A DNA stretch of 64,000 nt from positions 1-64,000 of the forward strand of contig MPNH01000020.1 of the NCBI GenBank assembly GCA_002238925.1, written 5' to 3'. Below, piece after piece: positions 1 to 9,504 of this stretch (positions are counted from its first letter, which is position 1; every line of letters begins with the position of its first letter). The notes under the pieces were generated by a model. It was not told the DNA's origin, did no database searches, and was given only the letters and a program-made list of their open reading frames with translations. A program made the translations under genes and the position numbers. Source of the DNA: Spirochaetaceae bacterium bin103. Lineage in GTDB: Bacteria; Spirochaetota; Spirochaetia; SZUA-6; Bin103.

Positions 1-92
1 GCCATGCTCTCTTCGGTCACCGTGGTGCTCTCCTCTGCTGTTTGGTTTTCGTTCATCAACAGCTTATCGGAGACCCCGGTGACCTTTTTCAT
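1..92 (-). CDS. 5' end of an unidentified gene running off the window
   Basis: An ATG at the high-coordinate end opens a frame that stays open to the window edge (30 codons seen). An AAGG-type ribosome binding site lies about 4 bases upstream. The peptide begins MKKVTGVSDK and is Thr/Glu-rich, with no domain visible. A second ATG at codon 13 could be the real start. No function is assigned. Confidence 0.4.
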   Translation of the reverse strand, partial: MKKVTGVSDKLLMNENQTAEESTTVTEESM

Positions 93-484
93 CACCTTGG
101 AATTACACCACTCGGTGGGACACTACCTCCGACCCTGTGACAACGAGCACATATAGGTGGTCTCTTTGATCAATCTGGCGGCCCGCGCGGACCGCTCGAA
201 GGTAGTTCGGAGCGGTAGCCGCGTTCCGGCCGGTAGTTTGTCCTGGGTGGCTTGTTGTAGGATCCGGGAACCTGCATTGCCAGCGGTAGGGTCTGTGCAG
301 GGTAGGCCGTGGTTGATGGGGATGCCAGGACGTTGACATGCGTCGGTGACGAATTGCGGTTCGAGGCAGGATGCAGGCGTGTCGAGTCCCGTAGCGGGTA
401 GCGACGCTGAAGAACGGCGCCTTCGGGTGCCATTCATGATTTCGGGGGCACCCAGTGGAGTGCACCGCGGCCGGTCGAGATTCG
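93..484. other. No recognisable gene
   Basis: Open frames on both strands here have shadow-like composition (rich in Arg, Pro and Ser) and no domain I recognise. The stretch is probably decayed sequence between the edge gene and the HAD relic. Confidence 0.4.
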
Positions 485-761
485 TACATCGAATTGGCTA
501 CTACTTCTGACTGCGGGGTGGGCAAGCCACTGCCGGCCATTTCGACCACGCCCTCGCAACGTTGGATGCCGAACCAGCGTCCAGCGCCTACGTCGGAGAC
601 TCGCTGCAATGGGACATCGGCGGCGCCAACCGAGTCGGCATATTCTCCATCTGGCTTAACCGATCCGGTGCACAGCGTAGCGTCGGCGACCCCATCCCGC
701 GCGGGCCGAAATCTCCTCTCTCCACGAGCTTCCCGAGTTGCTCAGCCAGGCCGACGCGTGA
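485..761 (+). pseudogene. C-terminal relic of a HAD-superfamily hydrolase
   Basis: Read across two frameshifts, the segment gives HAD motif III (DCGVGKPLPAI), then FDHALATLDAEP, then motif IV (AYVGDSLQWDIGGAN), then a WLNRSG stretch and a tail SLHELPELLSQADA ending at a TGA. This is the normal order at the C-terminus of phosphoglycolate-phosphatase-like HAD enzymes. The N-terminal half with the nucleophile Asp is absent. The frame changes near 544 and again near 697. It is a dead remnant, distinct from the intact HAD gene near 63 kb. Confidence 0.65.
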
Positions 762-865
762 AAATCAGCCGACCCGTCAGGGGATCCCGAGCCTCCGCTC
801 AATTTCACCGCTCGGGCGACCGTCGCACAGCGTCCGATAAGCTGCCATCTGTCGAGCCACGGCGG

Positions 866-2248
866 TCATCGCAACTCCCGCATTATCGCGCCAACTGCTT
901 CTGCCGAATCGGCCACGTTGAACGGGAAACAGGTCATCTCCAAATCGTGATCTTCGACGAATCGGAAATGGAGCGTCTCGCGAAACGCCGTCGTCCTTGG
1001 ATAGACGAGGACGACACGCCGGCAGCCATATCGCTTCCCGTAGGCGAATAGCTGGTATGCGTCGTCCTGACTGACTCCATGGTTCGCAGCGTCGGGATCG
1101 AGACGCTTCCACTTCGCGTCTAGGATGAACCGAGCTTGCCCGCATTCCATCAGGATGATGTCCGGCTTCAGCCGAAAGGCTTCCTTACCGGCGCCGTCCG
1201 TCGCCAGATGCCGCATCGGTCCCTGGGCGCGCACCGTGAATCGCCGCTGGTGACAACGGAGAGCGGCGGTGACGAAGTCCTCGAACACTTCCTCCATCGG
1301 AAACAGCAGCGCGCGATTGACATGCGGACCGACGAAGGTGCCGAGCCCGTGGCCGAACAGAAACAGCCCGACCCATGGCATCACGGCGTCGTAGTGTCGC
1401 ATCGAGCGGTCGACTCGATGCCGCGCCCAGTCGTCGTCCAGGTTCGTCGAAGGCGGCACCTCGGAGAAGACGATGCACAACTGGTGAACCCGCTGCCGGT
1501 TCTCGGGATGACGCACGACACCCATGAGCCGCCGCAACGCAAGGTGGATCAGACGGTTCGCCGGCCGGTCCGCAGTAAACTCATCGTAGCCAACGTAGAA
1601 CCGGGAGCGGTCGATCAGGTTCTCGCGAACGTGTGGCTGGAACAGGATCCGTCCACGCAGGCAAGTGAGATTCGCCTCCCGCGTACGGTACACACGGGCG
1701 AGGCCGCGCTGGGTCAGCAGGACGACGCTCGCCAGGAACAGATGGACAAATGCCTCGAACATGTCCATGCGGCGGATCGCTCGGATGCCGGCACTGTCAA
1801 GCCGGGCTTCACCGAGACCGCGCCAATCCCGCAGCATGGCCAGAAAGACACGCCGAGTGTCTTCCTCCTCGCTTGCCACGGCATCGGGATCGCCGTCCGT
1901 CTCTCGTGGCGGAGTCCCTGCCGGCCCTTCTTTTTGGTGTCTCCCGCCGCTTGTCAGATCAACCTTCGGCAGGATTTCGATCACGGTCCCACGGCGTGTT
2001 TCGATGATCCCAACGTAGTTCTGTGCGTGGAGGCGACCGTTCCGTAAAGCGAAGACAGCCTGGCGCTGACTCCGTTCGTCGGTCGATTGCGCGAGTGCGA
2101 ATCTCTCCAGATCACGCTGTTCGTCCTCACGCAATCCGTTGAGCGGCTCGTACTCTCGAACGACCAGCGCGCGTGACACGGTGTGTCGTGACCCCGGCGG
2201 CGCGGCGGTGATGGAGCCTCCGTCGGATGGATGTCGCGCTGGCGTCAC
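866..2248 (-). CDS. mcrC: McrC-like nuclease subunit of a McrBC modification-dependent restriction system
   Basis: This 460-residue protein fits the McrC family: the N-terminal region has the typical NYVGIIETRRG and IEILPKVD segments. A PD-(D/E)XK-type nuclease core follows late in the protein, with DIILM then FILDAKWKRLD as the catalytic Asp and D-x-K. In known systems McrC joins the McrB AAA+ ring and cuts DNA near methylated or hydroxymethylated cytosines. The GTG start overlaps the McrB stop in a GTGA, implying translational coupling. The length is slightly above the usual 350-450. It appears intact. The target modification cannot be read from the sequence. Confidence 0.88.
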   Translation of the reverse strand: MTPARHPSDGGSITAAPPGSRHTVSRALVVREYEPLNGLREDEQRDLERFALAQSTDERSQRQAVFALRNGRLHAQNYVGIIETRRGTVIEILPKVDLTSGGRHQKEGPAGTPPRETDGDPDAVASEEEDTRRVFLAMLRDWRGLGEARLDSAGIRAIRRMDMFEAFVHLFLASVVLLTQRGLARVYRTREANLTCLRGRILFQPHVRENLIDRSRFYVGYDEFTADRPANRLIHLALRRLMGVVRHPENRQRVHQLCIVFSEVPPSTNLDDDWARHRVDRSMRHYDAVMPWVGLFLFGHGLGTFVGPHVNRALLFPMEEVFEDFVTAALRCHQRRFTVRAQGPMRHLATDGAGKEAFRLKPDIILMECGQARFILDAKWKRLDPDAANHGVSQDDAYQLFAYGKRYGCRRVVLVYPRTTAFRETLHFRFVEDHDLEMTCFPFNVADSAEAVGAIMRELR

Positions 2249-3828
2249 TCCGGCACGCTTCGCTCAGGGTCGGCTCGGGCCGCGCTGCCGCCCTCCGTCT
2301 TCGTCTCGTAGATCGCCCGGTACGCCATCGGAGAGGCCCACCGACTGTCGCTCGCGGGCTGCAGGTCGTACACGGCCCGGCTGGCATCCACCAGGTCTAA
2401 TCTGGCCAGCTCCTCCGGTGGGTCAGACTTCCGGACGAACCCATTGTTGTTCAGAACCGCACGGATCTTCTCCCAGTCGTCGTAGAAGTACTCCTGCAGC
2501 AGTGGCATGACTCGGGTCCGGAACCTGCTCGCAAGCAACTCCACAGTACCCACCCCAAGGAAGTAGGTGTGTCCGATCTGGTGCTCCCGATCCAGCAATA
2601 CGCAAATGCGACGATTCATCGCGGCCAGAAGTTTGCTGCAATCGACGCCGTCCACGTCCGCGCTGAGTCCTGGATGGGACGGATCCGGCATCATTTCCTC
2701 AAACACGAACCGGCGTCGCAGTGCAGTGTCCAGCAGGGCGATGGATCGGTCTGCGGTGTTCATCGTCCCGACGACGTGCAGGTTCGCCGGCACGCCAAAT
2801 TCCGTCTTAGAGCCGGGCAGTGTCACCCGCGCCTCGTCGGCTTGGCCGATCCGCTTTGAATCTTCGATAAGGGTGATCAGCTCGCCGAAGATTCGGGCAA
2901 TGTTGCCGCGGTTGATTTCGTCGATAACCAGGACATAGCGCCGGTCCGGTTCCAGCGCGGCGCGCGCCGCAATGCGCCGGAACACGCCGCGCGACAACTC
3001 ATATCGGACTTCTCCGACATCTCCAGGGTTGGCCCGGGGCTCCGCACCGGCGCGCGCGCCGTCTGCCAGGACGGGCCGGATACCTTCAACAAAGTCCTCG
3101 TAGGTGGTGTTCTGGTGAAACGTCACCATCTCGATCCGTCCGGCGCCTCGATGCTCGTCGAACCGGCGCTTGACGGTAACGCGGTCCTCCTCCGCCACCT
3201 CGCTGACTTCCCGGTTCTCGACAACCGCCATCGCGTAGGTGACGGTATGCCATGTCTTCCCGGTTCCGGGCGGACCGTAGAGGATCGTATTCAGGGCGTG
3301 CGAGGGTGGACGCGGGTCTACGGGCGGAGGCGATGACTTGGGCTGGCGAAGATTCCAAACAATTGATTGAGCTTCCAGCCTAGTACTCGGTTTCGCCATT
3401 CCCCGGCTCCGGGCTTTTTCGAGTAATCGATCAAGGAATTCCAGGGCGTGTTCGTACTCGCCTCCTACATCGGTGGCTGACGGGGAGAAGGCGCTCTCGG
3501 GCAATTTGGAACTGAATGAGCGAACTCGGTCGCCGAGTGTTTGATCGTCTTCGGCCCACAGCTCTGACAATGCACCATGTGCAGCATCCAGATCGCCTCC
3601 GATCCAATCTAGGAGTTTCCGGCGATTTACCCAGTGAACAAGATTGTTTTGCTTGTGTCGTATTGCTTCTTCCACCAGCCTCTGCCAGTTCCGTCCACTA
3701 CCCATCAAAGCCCCGCGTGCTCTCGACAACGCCTTCCCAAGCTCGATCTTGTACCGCTCTTCCCGGTCAATCTCCTCGTACCGCTCCCTCGCCGTTGCGA
3801 GGTATGCGTCCCATAGTGCATCGCTCAT
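2245..3828 (-). CDS. mcrB: McrB-like AAA+ GTPase of a McrBC restriction system
   Basis: The motor subunit, 527 residues from the chosen ATG. It has Walker A GPPGTGKT at about 185-192, Walker B VLVIDEINRGNIARIFGE, and the McrB sensor signature GTMNTADRSIALLDTALRRRF. The N-terminal ~180 residues are a helical region that would carry the modified-DNA reader; I do not recognise its fold. The frame is open upstream for 56 more codons, but that stretch is low-quality and overlaps an HTH relic in another frame. The ATG at 3828 sits in an ATGA overlap with that relic, so I place the start there. McrC follows with a GTGA overlap. Nucleotide preference (GTP) is known for the family, not shown here. Confidence 0.87.
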   Translation of the reverse strand: MSDALWDAYLATARERYEEIDREERYKIELGKALSRARGALMGSGRNWQRLVEEAIRHKQNNLVHWVNRRKLLDWIGGDLDAAHGALSELWAEDDQTLGDRVRSFSSKLPESAFSPSATDVGGEYEHALEFLDRLLEKARSRGMAKPSTRLEAQSIVWNLRQPKSSPPPVDPRPPSHALNTILYGPPGTGKTWHTVTYAMAVVENREVSEVAEEDRVTVKRRFDEHRGAGRIEMVTFHQNTTYEDFVEGIRPVLADGARAGAEPRANPGDVGEVRYELSRGVFRRIAARAALEPDRRYVLVIDEINRGNIARIFGELITLIEDSKRIGQADEARVTLPGSKTEFGVPANLHVVGTMNTADRSIALLDTALRRRFVFEEMMPDPSHPGLSADVDGVDCSKLLAAMNRRICVLLDREHQIGHTYFLGVGTVELLASRFRTRVMPLLQEYFYDDWEKIRAVLNNNGFVRKSDPPEELARLDLVDASRAVYDLQPASDSRWASPMAYRAIYETKTEGGSAARADPERSVPE

Positions 3829-4161
3829 TCGCACAGAATCCACGGGGCCTGCTCGGGCCCTTTGTCGAACACTCGGGCCACTGCTCTGCCCGTGCGTGTC
3901 GTGCCATGTTTGCCCCGCTCCCAGTTGCCGATCGTTTCGTGCGGCACGTCGATGCGAAACGTCAGATCCACCTGAGTCATTCCTCGCCGGTGTCATACGC
4001 GGCGAGCATTCCGCGCCACTTCTCGGACTGCCTCAGAATCGTCTCCTGCCGATGCAAGGCGAAGTCCCTCTCAGTAGTGCTGTCGAGCGTCGCATGGTCG
4101 GCCCGCTCTCGCGGCCAGCTCTGCGGTTGTCGGTATAAATCGGAACATCCAGTGTGCTCAT
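3825..4161 (-). pseudogene. Broken XRE-type helix-turn-helix regulator upstream of mcrB
   Basis: The last 51 codons (3980 to 3825) read MTQVDLTFRIDVPHETIGNW followed by ERGK, which matches the HTH core of small XRE antitoxin-type regulators. The tail is VARVFDKGPEQAP. The upstream part (from ATG 4161, then DFALHRQETILRQSEKWRGM) lies in other frames. One upstream frame ends in an ATGA overlapping the ATG of the HTH piece, and the HTH piece ends in an ATGA overlapping mcrB. It is either a frameshifted regulator gene or two coupled mini-genes. The first is more likely. Confidence 0.5.
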
Positions 4162-4299
4162 TCTCGCGTCACCTTGCTGATAGCCATGGGAGCAGAGTTG
4201 ATCGACATCGGCCGTGTCTCGTGCCTGAGGTCTGACATGCAGCCCGCTGTGGCAGACATCCAAGCGGCAATGACGGCTTCGAGTAGGTCTCATGCTCCG

Positions 4300-5142
4300 T
4301 CATTCAGACTTCACCTTGTACCATGGATTCCCTGTTTCACGATATTCTACCACGATTCTCGAAACGCTACACGGCCTACAGTCGACCACCTCTGCGTTTT
4401 CGATGTCGAAAATAGCAATATTGTGCCCATCACCAAATTGGCTCCCATAGATTACCGCATCGTACCCAGCATCCCGGAATAACTCAGAGAGTACTTGCGT
4501 AGGGACGTATGCACCGGTGCTATCTTCCAACGACACCGGCAGTGAAAACGCGTTGTCTACGGAAGTCCACGCTGCCCGCTCCTTGGTTTCAGCATCGATC
4601 GGCGTATCTCCGCACCACGTGAGGTTTCTCATGGATGACGCGCCGTGCCGAACGGACAAATCGATTGCGGTGAGATCGCGAATCACCTTCAATCGAGCCA
4701 GTGAAATATCTGTTCCGATCCAAGGACGTACTTCCGAAATAGCCGTCTGTTTTCCAGTCGCGACGTATAGTACCGGTATCCCTGCCGGGTTGGCTCTTCC
4801 TTCCCGCGCCGCGTCCGACCGAGGTTTCATTCGCTCTTCGAGAAAACCAACGGGCATTTCATCATATTGTTTGCCCTCGGGATCATCCCGCGGATGATAC
4901 TCAATACCAATCTGGGCGCGCCAAACGATCGAATCGATTGGTATCTTTGACTCTCGCTCATACCGGGTACTTAGAATTGCACTCAGGAACTGACGAGTGT
5001 CATGTCCCCAAACGTAACGTCGTTTCTCTTTCACGTCATGCGCGAAGTCCTGATAGCTCGTCCACGAGCGGAACTCTCGCTTTCGCCGATCAGTCGCGTC
5101 CGTATCCATCGCTGTAGGTGGTCCGTGTCCACATCGGTTCAT
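4300..5142 (-). CDS. RES-domain protein, candidate NAD-degrading toxin
   Basis: A 280-residue protein with the RES-family layout: Arg in VWRAQIG (about R75), Glu in ISEVRPWIG (about E137), Ser in IYGSQFG (about S234) and a C-terminal IAIFDIENAEVV strand. RES proteins are NAD+-consuming toxins, normally paired with a Xre/ParS-type antitoxin. The N-terminal ~60 residues carry an extra region (WTSYQDFAHDV) like that of larger RES proteins. No intact antitoxin is adjacent; the HTH relic just downstream is broken and belongs to a different XRE type. An ATG at codon 12 is an alternative start. The gene is less GC-rich than the window average, suggesting recent import. Confidence 0.72.
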   Translation of the reverse strand: MNRCGHGPPTAMDTDATDRRKREFRSWTSYQDFAHDVKEKRRYVWGHDTRQFLSAILSTRYERESKIPIDSIVWRAQIGIEYHPRDDPEGKQYDEMPVGFLEERMKPRSDAAREGRANPAGIPVLYVATGKQTAISEVRPWIGTDISLARLKVIRDLTAIDLSVRHGASSMRNLTWCGDTPIDAETKERAAWTSVDNAFSLPVSLEDSTGAYVPTQVLSELFRDAGYDAVIYGSQFGDGHNIAIFDIENAEVVDCRPCSVSRIVVEYRETGNPWYKVKSE

Positions 5143-5322
5143 CCTATCATCAAGGTCATAACGAGTTATACCTCCAGAATGCCCTTAAGGTTTCGACTTG
5201 GCAACTAGGTTGTGGGCTCCCGGGAGTCCACTGTTCAAGCCCCCGGGTCTCTGTCGACCACGGTCGAAATATCCTGACCGACGCGTTGCAGGTCGGATCA
5301 CCCCTCGGCGGGGACACGCCAC
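5143..5322. other. Short intergenic stretch, nothing recognised
   Basis: This lies between the RES gene start and the ankyrin relic. No convincing coding or structured signal was seen. Confidence 0.35.
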
Positions 5323-5894
5323 CCGATCCACGACGCGCTGGCCGCCGGCGACGCGGCCGCCGTGGAACGGCTGCTAGGCGCGGATCGGCGGCTCGCCAAC
5401 CGCGGCGACCACCTGGGGGCGGCGCCCGTTGCACTACGCCGTGGCAGCAGGCCGCCGCTGACCTGTGGCCCTGCTGCTCGATGCCGGAGCCGACATCAAC
5501 GCACTCGGCTTTGGCGGCGACGACCATACCGGCGGTAGCGGCTCCCGGCCCGCGGAGTTCGCCTTGTGGCACATCCCTATTGGGGACAGCGCAACGACCT
5601 TGCCATGGCGCGCCACCTGCTCGTTCGCGGCTCCGAGTACTCGGTCACGATGGCCGCCGCCCTGGGAGATGAGATGCGCGTAAAGACCTTGTTGGGAGGC
5701 GGTCGGGAGTCGGCCAACCAGCCGGAGGCGTGCGGCAAGCGCCCGCTTGTCGTCCGCAGGCGAACGGGGCCACGGGCGCATCGTGCGGTTGCTGCTGGAG
5801 CCCGGCGCGGATCCGAACCTTCCCGAGGGCACGAACTGCCCACGCGGCTTCGCCCTGTGGTCCGCCGCCCGGCACAATCGCCGCGAGATTGCCG
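5323..5894 (+). pseudogene. Ankyrin-repeat protein relic with several frameshifts
   Basis: Joining three frames gives successive ankyrin units: HDALAAGDAAAVERLLGAD, LHYAVAAGRR, VALLLDAGADINALGFGG, LAMARHLLVRGSE, VTMAAALGDEMRVKTLLGGG, GHGRIVRLLLEPGADPNLPE. The AVERLL, LLLDAGADIN and RLLLEPGADPN helices are diagnostic. At least four frame changes break it, so no protein is made. Its 3' end fuses in frame into an IS21 istA relic, showing where insertion or deletion destroyed it. Confidence 0.7.
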
Positions 5895-6260
5895 AACGGA
5901 CCTATCGCGCCTTCATCGCCGAGACTGTTGGTCGTCATAATGCTCGCCACCGAGCCCGTATTGCCGACGAACGGGCCATGCTCGAGCGGTTGCGGTGCAG
6001 CGAGGGCTTCGGGTGGAGCCCGTCCAGGCAACCCAACTCGGGCTTCACCGCACGCAAGGTGCTCTACCTCTCGGTGACGTCACGGCTGATAGGTCGCACC
6101 CTGCGTGTCCATCTGTAAGATGGTCGTCTGGTGGTTGTTGCTCGGTTCCCCCCACAGATGTCCCTGCGCCGCGGTCGCCCACAGCGATGGGCGCCGTGGC
6201 CACATGGTCAGCTATCACCATCTCATCCATACCCTGCGCCGCAAGCCCCCTTGTCGACAC
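5895..6260 (+). mobile_element. IS21-family istA transposase relic, left copy
   Basis: The segment reads TYRAFIAETVGRHNARHRAR, then SGFTARKVLY, SRLIGRTLRVHL, a TAA, DGRLVVVARF, and in another frame GRRGHMVSYHHLIHTLRRKP. This is the order seen in the C-terminal third of IS21 IstA transposases. The stop and frameshifts make it inactive. No istB ATPase follows. The matching inverted relic at 13.9-14.9 kb lies on the other side of the methylase-helicase pair. Confidence 0.6.
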
Positions 6261-6714
6261 ACCGCCGACGTCGGCGGTCCCTTGCCGTCCTCGGCCCCAA
6301 TTGGTTATCCTTTTTGTTCTCGTGGCGCGGCATGGCCGGGCATGGCTTGGAGAGGCAAGGCGAGGCAGGGATAACGACTCGGCGGCGACCGCCGGGCCGT
6401 TTGCGCGTATCGCAGCGGCGAAGTCTTGGTGTTGGCAACCTCTGATCGGTAGGCCGTCGTGTTTCTGCTGCCCGGCGCCGATGTCCGGCAGTAGCTCTGG
6501 CGAGTGATGCTCCCGAATACGCTGCCAAGGAGCCTTGACGAGTTAGAGCACTGCCTGCCCGCCGAGCGTTCGTGTTAAATTCGCGGCGGATCGGATCGTT
6601 GGCAAGCGACGGATGCTGGACGGTAGCGCGCGGCGGCGCTGAATCAGTCAAAGCGTGGCTCGCTGATCTCGGTCGGCATCCGCTGGACGTGAGTGGAGAA
6701 CGAAGGGGAGTTGC
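6261..6714. other. No recognisable gene
   Basis: Downstream of the left istA relic, where istB would normally lie, only shadow-type open frames are seen. There are no P-loop or other conserved motifs. Confidence 0.4.
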
Positions 6715-7164
6715 ATGAGGAGGTTGCTACGTACTGCAATGCTGGTACATTGCTGAGCGGCTGCGATGGGTCCTGCCATACGGCCGCCGACGCCTTCGCG
6801 ACGAGTTTCAGCACGGTGGAATACGAATCAGGGCGTTGCCTCCGACGACGAAAAAAACGGACTGGTCACGAATTTTTGCGCGACCGCTGCGACGGACATC
6901 GAGCACACCGTTGCGTTAGCGGAGGCATACGACAGCCGGATTGTGAACAGTCGCCGACGGAACATCGCCGGCGACTTGCACAGCCTTACGATCTCGGATC
7001 CAACCGTGAACCTCTCGCAGAAAGGCGCGCGGGATGCCGCATGGTTCGCCGAACGGGTGATCTAGGTGGAGGTCGAGTATGCGCTGACGGTCGATCTAGA
7101 CGAGCGGGACGCGCTGGAGGCACTGCTAGCGGGCGGAGGAGGAAGACTGAGTTGCGATGGCTAA
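6715..7164 (+). pseudogene. Decayed small lipoprotein-like gene with an in-frame TAG
   Basis: An ATG at 6715 encodes MRRLLRTAMLV, a signal-peptide start, in one frame. The next frame supplies TLLSGCDGS, a good lipobox. The first frame then resumes with a plausible soluble region (ATDIEHTVALAEAYDSRIV, LTISDPTVNLSQKGARDAAW) up to a TAG at 7063-7065. The same frame continues beyond the TAG for 32 codons (VEVEYALTVDLDERDALEAL) to TAA. Two frameshifts and one nonsense codon are the simplest explanation. I do not recognise the family, and the reconstruction is inference. Confidence 0.35.
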
Positions 7165-7394
7165 CGAGGCAATTCGCCTCGCACCCGGTATTCTTCCTAT
7201 CGCGTGGCGCGTATGTTGTGTCATCTAATTCGTATCACTCCCGTTCCCATTTGTCATTGCCATCCAATATCAAACTAGGGCTTCCGGGCGCGGCGGAACG
7301 AGCGTATTGGCTAGATGCCTTCCTGAAGAATGAGTGCGTCATTTCGCGAGGGAGACATAACCGAACCCTGCCATGAGCGTTAGACACTCGACGA

Positions 7395-9491
7395 TTGAGC
7401 ACTATAGACAAAAATAGGTCGCTGCCGGAGCAGCGTCGTTCACTCCTCGATTCGACGTTGCTTGAAGCGGGACGATTCCCCGCGAGCGAGCTTGCGGAGT
7501 TAGCCGCACGTGAGGGCCGCAGACCGCGGCCCATCTACACGGCGCACAAATGGTTTGCTCGGCGCCTAGGATGCGTCATCCGTGCACTCCTCGTCGGAGG
7601 TACCGCTGATCCTACCGACGACTTCTGGCGTTTGTACTACAGTGCCTCCGACCTTCGTGGGTTGACGATACTCGATCCGTTCGTAGGTGGGGGGACATCC
7701 GCCGTGGAAGCCAGCCGACTAGGTGCGGATGTCATCGGTGTCGACGTAGATCCCGTAGCATGCGCCGTGACACGATTTGAATTGGAGGTGGAAGGCCTTC
7801 CAGATCTCCGGGCTCCTCTTGCGGAGCTTCAGCAGATGGTCGGTACCTATCTCCGTCCGCTATACACTAGTGTTGACGCCAGCGGTGTCGAGCGATCGGT
7901 TCTCCATTTCTTTTGGGTACAGGTCGTGGAGTGCCGGGGCTGTGGAAGTCGCTTTCAGGCCCATCCAACGTACCTCGTTGCCGAGCATGATGGGGTTCAA
8001 TGGGTCGTATGTTCGGCGTGCGGCGACATAGCCCATCGCCCCTCAGGTCAAAAGCGCTTCAAGTGTTCTGAGTGTAGCAAGTGGACACGCATTGAGGCAG
8101 GTCCGGTAACCTATGGTAAAGCGGCTTGCCCTGCTTGCGGCCACCGGCAAACGCTGATCAGTGTAGGAAGAGCTTCACGCTCTCCACCGACGTGGGAGCT
8201 CTTTGCGTTGGAGGTCCTCGATGCACAAGAGCAGGGACGTCCTGTGCCGTTAGCGAAGCGGCGAATCGTTCGCACGCTTGAGACAGACATCGCGCTCTAC
8301 AGCAAAGCAAGCCAGCTATGGTCCGACCGTCGGGACACCCATCCAGAGACATTCGCATTGGCCCCGATCAAGGACCAAGATCGATCCGACTCGCGCATCC
8401 TCGACTACGGGTATCGACAGTGGACCGACCTCTTTAACGATCGGCAGCTCCTGCACCTCTCTCTACTCGCCGATGCGATCGCAGACTTCGATGAACCTGT
8501 GCGGCGCGCTCTGGCCGTGGCCTTCAGCGACCACCTGACGACGAACTGCATGATGACAGCCTACGCAGCGGGTTGGCGGCGCTTGACTCCGCTCTTCAGC
8601 ATTCGCGCGTTTCGGCACGTCCCGAGGCCCGTGGAGATCAACCCTTGGTGCGACGGTACGGGTCGGGGCACATACCCAAACACCGTAAGGAAACTCATGC
8701 GTGCTGCGGAGTTCGCTCGCACGCCCAGGGAGCCAGTCAGGTGCGGAGGCTTCCGGTCAGTTCCGCCGAAGAGTGCGCGGAGGTCCCCGACCATCGTCTG
8801 CGGGGCAGCCCAGGATCTGTCCTTCGTCCCCGCCGAGACAGTCGACATGGTCCTCACTGATCCGCCCTACTTCGACAACATCGCCTACTCCGAACTCGCC
8901 GAGTTTTTCTTGCCGTGGATGCAGCTCGTCGGTTTAATCAGTGAGACCGATGTTCGTAACCGTGTGGCACGAGAGAGCCTAGTCGCCCGGCGACACGACA
9001 ACGCCGCCACGATACGGTTCACGGCAGGGCTTTCGGAAGCCTTTGAGGAGGTTGCAAGGGTGTTGAAGGCTAACGGCCTCTTGGTCTTCAGCTTCCGTCA
9101 TGTAGTGCCGGAGGCGTGGTTAGCGCTCGCGTCTGCTCTGGCGTCCACCGCTTTCCGTGCCACCAACGTTCTCCCAGCTCCTGGGGAAGCCGGTGTTGGC
9201 CCCCACGCGCACCAGGGCACGGGGCTTTGGGATGCGGTGTTCATCCTACGGAAGGGGCGGCAAAGACGCGACGAGGATCTGCGAGTTAGCAAAGCGGGCG
9301 AGGCACATGTAAGGAGCTTGGTTGCGAAGTGGGTGAAGGAACTCAAGCACGCGCGAATTCCCTTCACCGACGTGGACAAGCACGCGCTGCACAGGGCGGG
9401 TCTCGTAGCGGTTGCTCTCGGGGTTCTCGGTGACGTGCCCAATTCTGGAGCGTCCGCTCTACGCGATCTGCTCCACGCGCCAACTCGGTAG
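7395..9491 (+). CDS. DUF1156-like Zn-ribbon amino-DNA methyltransferase
   Basis: A 698-residue DNA methylase. The N-terminus has IYTAHKWFARRLG (about 48-59), the DUF1156/COG1743-type signature. SAM motif I follows as ILDPFVGGGTSAVEA (about 92-106) with GVDVDP, and catalytic motif IV is VLTDPPYFDNIAYSE (about 490). Between them eight cysteines form four CxxC pairs (C180/C183, C206/C209, C224/C227, C245/C248), consistent with two zinc ribbons that may read DNA. The start is a TTG at 7395; no in-frame ATG lies near and no strong RBS is visible, so the start is uncertain. The nuclease-helicase gene begins 13 bases after the stop, pointing to one operon and a modification/defence pair. The base modified is probably adenine N6 or cytosine N4. 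Confidence 0.8.
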   Translation: MSTIDKNRSLPEQRRSLLDSTLLEAGRFPASELAELAAREGRRPRPIYTAHKWFARRLGCVIRALLVGGTADPTDDFWRLYYSASDLRGLTILDPFVGGGTSAVEASRLGADVIGVDVDPVACAVTRFELEVEGLPDLRAPLAELQQMVGTYLRPLYTSVDASGVERSVLHFFWVQVVECRGCGSRFQAHPTYLVAEHDGVQWVVCSACGDIAHRPSGQKRFKCSECSKWTRIEAGPVTYGKAACPACGHRQTLISVGRASRSPPTWELFALEVLDAQEQGRPVPLAKRRIVRTLETDIALYSKASQLWSDRRDTHPETFALAPIKDQDRSDSRILDYGYRQWTDLFNDRQLLHLSLLADAIADFDEPVRRALAVAFSDHLTTNCMMTAYAAGWRRLTPLFSIRAFRHVPRPVEINPWCDGTGRGTYPNTVRKLMRAAEFARTPREPVRCGGFRSVPPKSARRSPTIVCGAAQDLSFVPAETVDMVLTDPPYFDNIAYSELAEFFLPWMQLVGLISETDVRNRVARESLVARRHDNAATIRFTAGLSEAFEEVARVLKANGLLVFSFRHVVPEAWLALASALASTAFRATNVLPAPGEAGVGPHAHQGTGLWDAVFILRKGRQRRDEDLRVSKAGEAHVRSLVAKWVKELKHARIPFTDVDKHALHRAGLVAVALGVLGDVPNSGASALRDLLHAPTR

Positions 9492-9504
9492 CGGAGGGGA
9501 AGCT

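Noticed and set aside
123-609. Minus-strand open frames near the left edge
   Set aside because: No recognisable motif and partial overlap with the plus-strand HAD relic.
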